A program made the position numbers and the translations under genes. The notes beneath the pieces are model-generated. The model made no database searches. It was not told the origin of the DNA and saw only the letters and a list, made by a program, of their open reading frames with translations. From positions 1-64,000 of the forward strand of contig NZ_CP007597.1 of NCBI RefSeq assembly GCF_000661955.1: a DNA stretch of 64,000 nucleotides, in the 5' to 3' direction. Below, piece by piece: positions 39,677 through 52,260 of the stretch (position 1 is its first letter; every line of letters starts with the position of its first letter). Source of the stretch: Stenotrophomonas rhizophila. Lineage in GTDB: Bacteria; Pseudomonadota; Gammaproteobacteria; Xanthomonadales; Xanthomonadaceae.

Positions 39677-40599
39677 TGAGCACCAAGCCCGCCCTCGGCA
39701 AGAAACGCGGCCTCGGCCGCGGCCTCGATGCGCTGCTGGGGCCCAAGGGTGCGGTGACCCAGGTACAGGCGGCCGCGGTGATCGAGCCCATGCCGGGTGA
39801 AGTGCTGCGCAAGCTGCCGGTAGGCCAGCTGCAGCCGGGCAAGTACCAGCCGCGCCGCGACATGGACGAAACCAAGCTCGCCGAGCTGGCCGAATCCATC
39901 AAGGCGCAGGGCGTGATCCAGCCGATCCTGGTCCGCCAGCTCGGCCCGGACAGTTTCGAAATCGTCGCCGGCGAACGTCGCTGGCGCGCCTCGCAGCTGG
40001 CCGGCCTGGACGAAGTGCCGGTGGTGGTGCGCGAGCTGGAAGACCGCACCGTCATCGCGATGGCGCTGATCGAGAACATCCAGCGCGAAGACCTCAACCC
40101 GCTGGAAGAAGCCGAAGCGCTGCAGCGCCTGATCAGCGAGTTCGCGCTCACCCACGCCGAGGCGGCCCAGGCGGTGGGCCGTTCGCGCGCGGCGGTGTCC
40201 AATCTGCTGCGCCTGCTTGAGCTGCCGATCGCGATCCGCCTGCTGCTGGAAACCCGCCGGCTGGAAATGGGCCATGCGCGTGCGCTGCTCACCCTCGCCC
40301 CGGAACTGGCCAGCAAGCTGGCCCAGGAAGCGGCCGACCAGGGCTGGTCGGTGCGCGAAGTGGAACACCGTGCGCAGCAGTTCGCGGCCGGCAAGGTGCC
40401 CGGCTCGCTGCGCAAGAAGCCGGCGGCCAGCGCGCCGCAGGCCGACATCGCCTCGCTGGAAACCGAGCTGTCCGAATCGCTGGGCGCCCGCGTGGCGATC
40501 AACCACGGGCGTGGCGGCAAGGGCAAGCTGATCATCCATTACACCGACCTGGACACGCTGGATGGCGTGCTCGAACGACTGCGCGCACAGAAGGGCTGA
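39676..40599 (+). CDS. parB: Chromosome-partitioning protein ParB (Spo0J)
   Basis: A 307-residue CTP-dependent DNA clamp that loads at parS. It has a ParA-contact N-terminus (KKRGLGRGLDALLG), the CTPase/ParB-N motifs QYQPRRD-like KYQPRRDMDE and IVAGERRWRASQLAGL, ENIQREDLNPLEEAEALQRL, the helix-turn-helix THAEAAQAVGRSRAAVSNLL and a C-terminal dimerisation domain. Start overlaps the parA stop (TGATG). No canonical parS was found by eye in the window. Confidence 0.95.
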   Translation: MSTKPALGKKRGLGRGLDALLGPKGAVTQVQAAAVIEPMPGEVLRKLPVGQLQPGKYQPRRDMDETKLAELAESIKAQGVIQPILVRQLGPDSFEIVAGERRWRASQLAGLDEVPVVVRELEDRTVIAMALIENIQREDLNPLEEAEALQRLISEFALTHAEAAQAVGRSRAAVSNLLRLLELPIAIRLLLETRRLEMGHARALLTLAPELASKLAQEAADQGWSVREVEHRAQQFAAGKVPGSLRKKPAASAPQADIASLETELSESLGARVAINHGRGGKGKLIIHYTDLDTLDGVLERLRAQKG

Positions 40600-40634
40600 G
40601 TCCCCCGCCGGCGCAAGAGGATCATCCCCCCGCA

Positions 40635-40943
40635 ATGAACCCTGCCAAGGTCGACCGCAACCATCTGTTGCGTCTGACCGACCTGCCGAATGTCGGGCCG
40701 GCCTGTGAGAAAGATCTGCGTCTGATCGGTATCCGCGTCCCTGCGCACCTGCGCGACCGCGATGCCTACGACATGTATGCGCAGCTCTGCATGCGCACCG
40801 GGGTGATGCATGACCCGTGCGTGATCGACGTGTTCCTGTCGATCGTGCGCTTCATGCAGGGTGAGGCACCGCGCCCGTGGTGGAATTTCAGCAAGGAACG
40901 CAAGGCCACGCTGGCCAAGGATGCGCCGCTCACGTTGTGGTGA
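40635..40943 (+). CDS. Helix-hairpin-helix protein, Cdd1-like
   Basis: A 102-residue protein with an N-terminal helix-hairpin-helix, LTDLPNVGPACEKDLRLIGI, which usually contacts DNA non-specifically. It continues with a segment (DMYAQLCMRTGVMHDPCVID) typical of the Cdd1/pathogenicity-locus family and the C-terminal half of TfoX-like proteins. The cellular role is unknown. It lies 35 bp after parB and 41 bp before the SUFU-domain gene, and may be co-transcribed with either. Confidence 0.75.
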   Translation: MNPAKVDRNHLLRLTDLPNVGPACEKDLRLIGIRVPAHLRDRDAYDMYAQLCMRTGVMHDPCVIDVFLSIVRFMQGEAPRPWWNFSKERKATLAKDAPLTLW

Positions 40944-40984
40944 CGCAGTCCGGGCAGCCGGTGGCGGCCCACAAGGAGAGATGG

Positions 40985-41710
40985 ATGAGCGACACCTACG
41001 ACGATGTCAGCCCGGGCGGCAGTCCGATGTTGACCCACAGCCGGCCCCGCGACTTCGCGCCGGCGGCCGGTGAGGCGTGCATCGAGCAGATCGGCGCGCA
41101 TATCGAACGGCACCTCGGCCCGGTCTCGAGCGTGTTCCACGAGATCGTGTCCGACGCGGTGCATATCGACGTGCACGTGGTGCCGGCCACCGAGGCGTTC
41201 CCGCATCTGCGGCTGGTCACATCGGGCATGAGTGACCTGCCGATGACCCTGTCCGACGATGTCGACGCGCCGCGGTACATGGAGCTGATGGTGACCCTGC
41301 CGGCCGACTGGCCGCTGCAGCAGGCCGACCTTGAGGACGAGCGTCACTACTGGCCGATCCGCCTGCTCAAGATGATGGCGCGGCTGCCGCACAAGTTCGA
41401 CACCTGGCTGGGCTTCGGCCACACCATTCCCAACTTCGATCCGCCCGCGCCCTATGCGCCGGGCGTCGGCTTCGACGGCGTGATCGTGCTGCCCCCGGTC
41501 AACGCCCCGGAGGACTTTGGCCACCTGGTGATCGACGATGAAAAGACCATCGTGTTCATGTCCCTGGTGCCGCTGTACCCCGAAGAAATGGCGCTGAAGC
41601 TCAAGAAGGGCAGTGACGCGCTGCTCGACCGTTTCGATGCCAAGGGCGTCAGCGACATCATCGAGCCGGGCCGGGTCAACGTCGCCAGGAAACGCTTCGG
41701 CCTGTTCTGA
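40985..41710 (+). CDS. Suppressor-of-fused (SUFU) domain protein
   Basis: A 241-residue soluble protein whose central part (HIDVHVVPATEAFPHLRLV, MELMVTLPADWP, HTIPNFDPPAPYAPG) fits the bacterial SUFU-domain family. These are related to eukaryotic Suppressor of Fused and in bacteria often act as immunity proteins to polymorphic toxins, though many are stand-alone with unknown roles. AAGGAGAG at 40973 supports ATG 40985. No toxin gene is adjacent, so immunity is not implied here. Confidence 0.8.
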   Translation: MSDTYDDVSPGGSPMLTHSRPRDFAPAAGEACIEQIGAHIERHLGPVSSVFHEIVSDAVHIDVHVVPATEAFPHLRLVTSGMSDLPMTLSDDVDAPRYMELMVTLPADWPLQQADLEDERHYWPIRLLKMMARLPHKFDTWLGFGHTIPNFDPPAPYAPGVGFDGVIVLPPVNAPEDFGHLVIDDEKTIVFMSLVPLYPEEMALKLKKGSDALLDRFDAKGVSDIIEPGRVNVARKRFGLF

Positions 41711-41760
41711 GTGACATACCGCACCGCTATGCTGTTCCCCGTATTTCCAGGATTACTGCG

Positions 41761-42726
41761 ATGACCATCCTCGTCACCGGCGCTGCCGGCTTCATTGGGG
41801 CCAACACGGTCCGCGCGCTGCTCGATGCCGGTGAAACGGTGGTCGGGCTGGACAACTACAACGATTACTACGATCCGCAGATCAAGCGCGACCGCGTGGC
41901 CGCGCTTTGCCCGGACGCCGATATCCGCGTGCTCGACCTGACCGACCGCGACGGCCTGGCCGCGCTGTTCGACGAGGTCGCCCCGACCCGGGTGATCCAC
42001 CTGGCCGCGCAGGCGGGCGTGCGTTACTCGATCGAGAACCCGCACGCCTACGTGGACAGCAACCTGGTCGGCTTCGTCAACATGCTTGAGCTGTGCCGCC
42101 ACCGTGGCGTGGCGCACCTGGTGTATGCGTCCAGCAGTTCGGTGTACGGCGATTCGGCCACCCCGCCGTTCTCCGAAGACCAGCGCATCGACAAGCCGCG
42201 CTCGCTGTACGCGGCCACCAAGGCCGCCAACGAGCTGATGGCCTACACCTACGCGCAGCTGTACAGCCTGCGCGCCACCGGCCTGCGCTTCTTCACCGTG
42301 TACGGCCCCTGGGGCCGGCCGGACATGGCACCGCTGCTGTTCTCGCGCGCGGTGCTGGCCGGGCGCCCGATCGACGTGTTCAACGACGGAAGAATGCAGC
42401 GCGATTTCACACATGTTTCCGACATCGTGGCCGGTATCCTCGGCGCGCTGGCGCATCCGTCCAGCGAGGATGTCCCGCACCGTGTCTTCAACCTGGGCAA
42501 CCACACGCCGATCGAACTCGAGCACTTCATCGGGGTCATCGAAGCGGCGGCCGGACGCCCGGCGCACAAGGTGTACAAGCCGATGCAACCCGGCGACATG
42601 GTGCGCACCATGGCCGATACCACGCGCGCCCGTGACGCATTCGGCTATGAACCGGCCACGCCGATCGAGCAGGGCCTGCCCCCGGTGGTGGCCTGGTGCC
42701 GCGATTATTTCGGTAATCACGCCTGA
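41761..42726 (+). CDS. NAD-dependent epimerase, UDP-glucuronate 4-epimerase type
   Basis: A 321-residue extended short-chain dehydrogenase. It has the NAD motif GAAGFIGANTV, the catalytic Ser-Tyr-Lys set (VYASSSSVYG; SLYAATKAANELMA) and the substrate segment NYNDYYDPQIKRDRV, which marks UDP-glucuronate/UDP-galacturonate 4-epimerases. The RFFTVYGPWGRPDMA motif also fits. It probably supplies a nucleotide sugar for surface polysaccharide or LPS. A GT2 gene follows after 87 bp. Confidence 0.88.
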   Translation: MTILVTGAAGFIGANTVRALLDAGETVVGLDNYNDYYDPQIKRDRVAALCPDADIRVLDLTDRDGLAALFDEVAPTRVIHLAAQAGVRYSIENPHAYVDSNLVGFVNMLELCRHRGVAHLVYASSSSVYGDSATPPFSEDQRIDKPRSLYAATKAANELMAYTYAQLYSLRATGLRFFTVYGPWGRPDMAPLLFSRAVLAGRPIDVFNDGRMQRDFTHVSDIVAGILGALAHPSSEDVPHRVFNLGNHTPIELEHFIGVIEAAAGRPAHKVYKPMQPGDMVRTMADTTRARDAFGYEPATPIEQGLPPVVAWCRDYFGNHA

Positions 42727-42813
42727 CACACATCTGCGGATTCATCTTCGGATAACCTCGGGTGCGGAAAATGCGCGCTCGTTTTCGATCCTGGCCCTCC
42801 GCAGAGCCCGACC

Positions 42814-43536
42814 ATGAGCCAACCCCAGCTGTCGGTTGTTGTTCCCGTGTTCAATGAACGCGACAACGTGACCCCCCTGATCGAGGAGATCACCGCCGCG
42901 CTGCGTGGGCAGGTGGTGTTTGAGATCGTCTACGTCGACGACCACTCGCGCGATGACACCCTGGCGGTGCTGCAGGGGCTCAAGGCCGTCCACCCCGAGC
43001 TGCGGGTGCTGCACCATGTCAGCCAGAGCGGGCAGAGCACGGCGGTGCGCACCGGCGTCAAGCAGGCGCGCGCGCCCTGGATCGCCACGCTGGACGGCGA
43101 TGGCCAGAACGACCCGGCCGATATTCCCAAGCTGCTGGCCGCGCGTGCCGCGGCTGCGCCGCAGGTGAAGCTGTTCGCCGGCTGGCGGGTGCACCGCCAG
43201 GATTCGGGCAGCAAGCGCTGGGCCAGCAAGTGGGCCAATGCCATCCGCGCGCGCATGCTGCGCGACGACACCCCCGACACCGGCTGCGGCATCAAGCTGT
43301 TCGAGCGCGAGGCGTTCCTGGACCTGCCGTACTTCGACCACATGCACCGTTATCTGCCGGCGCTGATGCAGCGCGCCGGCTGGAAAACCCTCAGCGTGCC
43401 GGTCAACCACCGTCACCGAACCGCCGGGGTGTCCAAGTACACCAACCTGGGCCGCGCGCTGGTCGGCATCCGCGACCTGCGCGGGGTGGCCTGGCTGATC
43501 ACGCGCAGCAAGCGCACCGCCGTGGAAGAACGCTGA
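42814..43536 (+). CDS. Family 2 glycosyltransferase (DPM1/ArnC-like)
   Basis: A 240-residue GT-A fold enzyme with LSVVVPVFNERDN, VYVDDHSRDDT and the metal-binding LDGDGQNDPADIP. It lacks the C-terminal membrane helices of ArnC, which suits the polyprenyl-phosphate sugar transferases of the DPM1 type. It presumably loads a sugar onto undecaprenyl phosphate. Its stop overlaps by one base the start of the LABN-domain membrane protein (TGATG), so the two are translationally coupled. Confidence 0.87.
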   Translation: MSQPQLSVVVPVFNERDNVTPLIEEITAALRGQVVFEIVYVDDHSRDDTLAVLQGLKAVHPELRVLHHVSQSGQSTAVRTGVKQARAPWIATLDGDGQNDPADIPKLLAARAAAAPQVKLFAGWRVHRQDSGSKRWASKWANAIRARMLRDDTPDTGCGIKLFEREAFLDLPYFDHMHRYLPALMQRAGWKTLSVPVNHRHRTAGVSKYTNLGRALVGIRDLRGVAWLITRSKRTAVEER

Positions 43537-43877
43537 TGGAGCTGCACTGGCTCGACCAACCGTTGACCTGGCTGTACTGGACCGGCCTGCACGTGACCGG
43601 CTGGAAGCTGATCGGCTACACCGGCGCGCTGATGTTCGGCGGCCGCTGGCTGGTCCAGTTCGTGGCCTCCCGGCGTGCGGGCAAGCCGGTGATCCCGCGG
43701 CTGTTCTGGTACATGAGCGTGGTCGGCAGCCTGATGACGCTGAGCTACTTCCTGTTCTCGGCCAAGCAGGACTCGGTGGGCGTACTGCAGAACCTGTTCC
43801 CGGCGTTCACCGCGCTGTACAGCCTGAAGCTGGATATCGCCCACCGTGGGTGGAAGCGGGACAAGGCACCACATTGA
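43536..43877 (+). CDS. Lipid-A-disaccharide-synthase N-terminal-like (LABN) membrane protein
   Basis: A 113-residue protein with three hydrophobic segments that matches the LABN domain: KLIGYTGALMFGGRWLVQF, then RLFWYMSVVGSLMTLSYFLF and the end QNLFPAFTALYSLKLDI. The domain occurs fused to or beside sugar-lipid enzymes and resembles small polyprenyl-phosphate-sugar flippase partners. Coupling to the GT2 gene suggests that it helps present or flip the lipid-linked sugar. Confidence 0.85.
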   Translation: MELHWLDQPLTWLYWTGLHVTGWKLIGYTGALMFGGRWLVQFVASRRAGKPVIPRLFWYMSVVGSLMTLSYFLFSAKQDSVGVLQNLFPAFTALYSLKLDIAHRGWKRDKAPH

Positions 43878-43885
43878 GGATGGGC

Positions 43886-43910
43886 CCACCGACCAACGGT
43901 CGGTGGCTAC
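43886..43910. repeat. SMAG palindrome after the LABN gene
   Basis: CCACCGACC-AAC-GGTCGGTGG followed by CTAC, 9 bp after the stop codon. Confidence 0.75.
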
Positions 43911-44056
43911 CGGTCCGTCCGGATCCGCGATTCCCGGTAGGTGCCGACCGCGCGCCCCGGTCCTGCCCCGCGAAGCGGGCAGGACCTTTGATCCATGCGC
44001 GGGGCCTTCGCCGGGTGCCATGATCGGGGTTTGCCGTCCACCGGGAACCGCTGATC

Positions 44057-45841
44057 GTGAAATCGCCCCTCGTCACCGCGCTGCTGCTCGCCCTGGCCCT
44101 TCCTGCCGGCGCCGTTCTGGCCGCCCCGCCCGCTGCACCGGCGGCCGCACCGGCCAGCCTGGCGGCGGAAAGCCCCGCCGATGCGCAGTTCCGCAGCATC
44201 TACGAAACCGAATGGAAGTGGCGCCAGGACGGCGGTGGTGAAGCCAGCGAAGACGGCGACGGCCCGGCCAACGCCACCCGCATGCCCGACGTGGGCGCGG
44301 CGGCCCAGCAGGCCCGGCTGAAGGTCTGGGACGAGGTGCTGGCCAAGCTCGGCAGGATCGACCCGAAGGCGCTCTCGGCCGACAACCAGATCAACTTCGC
44401 CATCTACCGCGACCAGGTCTTCAACCTGGCCGCCGAGGTGCGCCTGCGCGGCTATGAAATGCCGTTCAACGCCGACTCCTCGTTCTGGTCCAACCTGTCC
44501 TTCATGGCGCGCCGCGAGATGAAGACCGCCAAGGACTACCGCAACTACATCGCCCGCCTCAACGACGTGCCGCGCTACTTCGACCAGCAGACCGACAACA
44601 TGCGGGCCGGGCTCAAGCGTGGCTTCAGCGTGCCGCGCGCGGTGCTGGACGGGCGCGAAGTGTCCATCGCCACCGTGTCCGAACTGAAGGACCCGACCGC
44701 CTCGCCGCTGTACGCGCCCTTCAAGAAGCTGCCCGCCAGCATCCCCGCGGCCGAGCAGGCGCAGCTGCAGGAACAGGCGCGGCAGGCCATCGGTGGCAGC
44801 GTGGTGCCGGCGTTCGCCAAGCTGCGTACTTTCTTCGTCAGCGAGTACGTGCCGCAGGCGCGCACCACCCTGGCCGCCGAAGCGATGCCCGACGGCAAGG
44901 CGTACTACAAGCAGCAGATCCACGAATACACCACGCTGGACCTCACCCCGCAGCAGATCCACGAGATCGGCCTGAAGGAAGTGGCGCGCATCCAGACGGA
45001 AATGAACGGCATCATCAAGCAGGTGGAATTCAAGGGCAGCTTCGCGCAGTTCCTGACCTTCCTGCGTACCGATCCGCAGTTCTACGCCAAGACCCCCGAC
45101 GAACTGCTGCACCGCGCCGCGTGGATCTCCAAGCGCGTGGACGGGGTGATCGGCAAGTACATGACCCTGCCGCGCGCACGCTTCACCATCGTGCCGGTGC
45201 CGCCGGACATCGCCCCGTTCTGGACCGCCGGTCGCGGCGGCATGGGCACCTACTGGCTCAACACCTACAACCTGCCGGCCCGCCCGCTGTACAACCTGCC
45301 GGCCCTGACCCTGCACGAATCCGACCCCGGCCATGCGCTGCAGGGTGCACTGGCGGCCGAGCAGGGCGAGCAGCCCGAGTTCCGCCGCAACGCCTACATC
45401 TCCGCCTATGGCGAAGGCTGGGGCCTGTACTGCGAAAAGCTCGGCGTGGAAATGGGTATCTACGAGACCCCCTACGAGGATTTCGGCCGCCTGACCTACG
45501 AAATGTGGCGCGCCGCGCGCCTGGTGATCGACACCGGCGTGCACCACAAGGGCTGGACCCGCGAGCAGGCCATCGCCTACCTCCGCGACCACACCGCGCT
45601 GAGCGAGCATGAAGTGACCACCGAAGTGGACCGCTACATCTCCTGGCCGGGCCAGGCGCTGAGCTACAAGCTGGGCGAGATCGCCATCGTGCGCCTGCGC
45701 GCGCAGGCCGAGCAGGAGCTGGGCGACCGGTTCGACGTGAAGTCCTTCCACGATGCCGTGCTCAAGCAGGGCTCCGTGCCGCTGCCGGTCCTGGAGCAGC
45801 AGATCCAGGCCTATATCGCCCAGCGCAAGGCCGCCAGCTGA
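44057..45841 (+). CDS. DUF885 metallopeptidase-like exported protein
   Basis: A 594-residue exported protein of the DUF885 family. Residues 1-22 are a signal peptide (KSPLVTALLLALALPAGAVL), followed by an Ala/Pro linker. The family's zinc-peptidase-like elements are LHESDPGHALQG (HExxPGH) and SAYGEGWGLYCEKLGVEMG, about 60 residues apart. DUF885 members are thought to act as peptidases, but substrates are unknown. The start is GTG at 44057. It is a single gene flanked by a SMAG repeat and the czc operon. Confidence 0.88.
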   Translation: MKSPLVTALLLALALPAGAVLAAPPAAPAAAPASLAAESPADAQFRSIYETEWKWRQDGGGEASEDGDGPANATRMPDVGAAAQQARLKVWDEVLAKLGRIDPKALSADNQINFAIYRDQVFNLAAEVRLRGYEMPFNADSSFWSNLSFMARREMKTAKDYRNYIARLNDVPRYFDQQTDNMRAGLKRGFSVPRAVLDGREVSIATVSELKDPTASPLYAPFKKLPASIPAAEQAQLQEQARQAIGGSVVPAFAKLRTFFVSEYVPQARTTLAAEAMPDGKAYYKQQIHEYTTLDLTPQQIHEIGLKEVARIQTEMNGIIKQVEFKGSFAQFLTFLRTDPQFYAKTPDELLHRAAWISKRVDGVIGKYMTLPRARFTIVPVPPDIAPFWTAGRGGMGTYWLNTYNLPARPLYNLPALTLHESDPGHALQGALAAEQGEQPEFRRNAYISAYGEGWGLYCEKLGVEMGIYETPYEDFGRLTYEMWRAARLVIDTGVHHKGWTREQAIAYLRDHTALSEHEVTTEVDRYISWPGQALSYKLGEIAIVRLRAQAEQELGDRFDVKSFHDAVLKQGSVPLPVLEQQIQAYIAQRKAAS

Positions 45842-45941
45842 CCCTTACGGGATCGGCCGTCACGCGGCCGATCCCGTCAACGTGAACCATCGCGTCGCGC
45901 TGCGATTGTGTAACGGGCAAGCCGCCCGCTACCCTGCCGGC

Positions 45942-46310
45942 ATGTTCCGCCACGCCCGCCCCCGTCCGTCCCTGCTGCTGCGCCTGCTGATGCTGGTGGC
46001 GGTGGGCCTGGGCGTGTTCGGCACGGCCACGGCGTCGGCACTGGCCGACATCCATATCAGCCTGCACAGCGACGCGGCCCCGGCCGACACCGCGCTGCCG
46101 GGCGATGCCGAACCCGATCCGGCCGACGGCGACCTGCTGCACGCACTGGTGCACTGCGGCCACTGCCACGGTCACGGCGGCGTGCTGCCGATGGCGTCAC
46201 TGCCGTGGATCCTGCCCGCCGCGCCGGCGCACAGCGTGCCGGCCGGGTTGGTCGCGCAGTTGCGCACGCAACCGCCCGAGAGCCTGCTGCGCCCCCCGAT
46301 AGCGTCCTGA
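45942..46310 (+). CDS. Small His/Cys-rich exported protein heading the czc operon (CzcI-like)
   Basis: A 122-residue exported protein with a hydrophobic N-terminus (LLLRLLMLVAVGLGVFGTAT...). Its middle holds a dense metal-binding cluster, LLHALVHCGHCHGHGG, and an acidic stretch. It sits 56 bp upstream of czcC, where other czc operons carry small periplasmic regulators or sequestering proteins such as CzcI. Sequence identity to CzcI was not verified; the role is inferred from composition and position. Confidence 0.65.
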   Translation: MFRHARPRPSLLLRLLMLVAVGLGVFGTATASALADIHISLHSDAAPADTALPGDAEPDPADGDLLHALVHCGHCHGHGGVLPMASLPWILPAAPAHSVPAGLVAQLRTQPPESLLRPPIAS

Positions 46311-46366
46311 TGCCACGCGGCCGCGTGCCGCCGTTGTCCATCTGAACCGTTATCTGGAGATTCCCC

Positions 46367-47658
46367 ATGTGGATGCGCCTGGCAGCCTTGGCTGTCCTCG
46401 CGTTCGTGCCGTGCGTGTATGCGCAGGGCACGAAAACGCCTGACCCGTTGACCCTCGACGACGCCATCGCGCGCGTCGCCCAGTACCACCCCGACCTTCG
46501 CCTGGCCGAGGCGCAACGCCCGATCTGGGAAGCGCGCCGTGACGCGGCCGGCCTGCGCCCGCCACTGACCGTGGGCGTGGACCTTGAGAACGTGCTGGGC
46601 AGCGGCGATGCCAGCGGCCTGCGCAGCGCCGAGCTGACCGTCACCCTGGCCGGCATGCTCGAACGCGGCGGCAAGCTGGACGCCCGCCGTGCCGTGGCCC
46701 AGGCCAACCTGGACAGCCTGGCTCCCCAGCGCGAAACCGCCCGGCTGGACCTGATGGCCGAGGTGGCACGCCGCTATCTCGCTGTCACCGACGCCCGCCA
46801 GCGGCTGGCCATCGCCCGCACCGACATCGAGCAGCGCAAGCGCGCGGTGGCGGCCGCGCGCCTGCGGCTGCAGGCCGGTGCGTCGCCCGAATCGGTGCTG
46901 CTGACCGCCCAGGCGATGCTGGCCCAGGCCGAACTGGACCGCGACCGCGCCACCCAGGCCGACCAGTCCGCGCGTGCCGCGTTGTCGGCGATGTGGCGGC
47001 AGCGCGAGCCCGGCTTCGACGTCGTCACGGGCGACCCGATGCAGCTGCCGGCGCTGCAGGACTTCGCCGTGCTGGCCGACACACTGCAGCGCACCCCCGA
47101 ACTGGCCATGCTGGCCGGCGAGCGCCGCATCCGCGAGGCGCAGGTGCAGCTGGCCCGCACTGCCGCGCGACCGGATGTCAGCTGGCAGGTGGGCGTTCGC
47201 AACAACCGTGAGAGCCGTGACAGCGCCTTCGTGGCCGGCTTCAGCGTGCCGCTGGGCAGCGTGGCCCGCGCCGCGCCGGAGATCCGCGCCGCCGAAGCCG
47301 AACTGGCGCTCAACGCGGTGGAACGTGATGCGCGCGCGCTGCAGCTGTACGCCACCCTGGCCGAAGCCCATGGCCGCTACCTGACCTCGCGGCTGGAGGT
47401 CACGCGCATGGCGCGCGACGTGCTGCCGCAGCTCACGCGTGCCGAGAACGCCGCCGAGAAGGCCTGGCGCGCCGGTGCCATCAGCTACATGGAATGGGCG
47501 CAGCTGCAGGCCATGCGCATCGAGGCCCGCCAGCGCCAGCTGGACGCGGCCATCGCCGCGCAGACCGCACTGATCGAAATCCAGCGTCTCACCGGGCAGA
47601 GCATGCTCGCCGCCGGCGACACCCCCGCCACTGCCGCCGTGTCCACGGAGGACCGCCG

Positions 47659-47662
<4 letters not shown>
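46367..47662 (+). CDS. czcC: Outer-membrane efflux protein CzcC (TolC family)
   Basis: A 431-residue outer membrane factor of a heavy-metal tripartite pump. The signal peptide (about 1-19) is followed by two TolC-like repeats: LTLDDAIARVAQYHPDLRLAEA opens the first and the second covers about 225-400. Long alpha-helical heptad stretches are evident. The final ATGA overlaps the czcB start, so czcCBA is one operon. Confidence 0.87.
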
Positions 47663-51826
<4,164 letters not shown>

Positions 51827-52260
51827 CGCCAGCTAGTGTTCAATTCTAGGGCGTGCTCGGTGTGGCCCGGCACGCGCTAAATCTTAGGTGCCATTTACTG
51901 CATCCCCGTTGAGCGGACCATGTTCGCTGACCCGAGGAGTGCAACATCTCACAAGAAGTTCGCCCCCCGCCCCGTCAATCAATGTGTCTTGACCATGACA
52001 ATTCCGCCAAAACCTCAAAACTTAGGCGACTCCACCTCTGTCGCATCTCCATCCCATTCCCGGTACTGATCTAAAGCGCTTGCTTGCACCCTGACCTATT
52101 CAAAAGCAGGCGATCCATGTGGCCCTACACGTCCGTTAGCCACTTCGTCCCAAATATTTCAGGGGCGAAATGACAACGGATGGGCTACGCATCCCAATTT
52201 CCTCGTCACCGATGGATTCGCTGTTGAACGCGATGCCCTCAGTTGTCATAGTTCGCACTT
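51827..52260. other. Gene-free leader of the insert
   Basis: There are 434 bp without an identified gene. A GCGTGC...GCACGC hairpin lies at 51851-51875, close to the czcA stop. On the minus strand, 52095 to 52015 reads VRVQASALDQYREWDGDAT then VESPKF and a stop, bounded upstream by stops, which could be the 3' remnant of a lost gene. The candidate KAP promoter is at 52224-52252. Confidence 0.5.
52224..52252 (+). promoter_or_regulatory. Candidate sigma-70 promoter for the KAP NTPase gene
   Basis: TTGAAC (52224) and CATAGT (52247) are separated by 17 bp; each matches four of six consensus bases. A start near 52259 would leave almost no leader for the GTG at 52261, so translation might begin at ATG 52279 or 52285. 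Confidence 0.4.

Noticed and set aside
38700..40650. parS site near parAB
   Set aside because: No TGTTTCACGTGAAACA-like palindrome was found by eye in this interval.
40985..41710. SUFU protein as immunity to a neighbouring toxin
   Set aside because: No toxin or polymorphic-toxin gene is adjacent; the context is parB and sugar genes.
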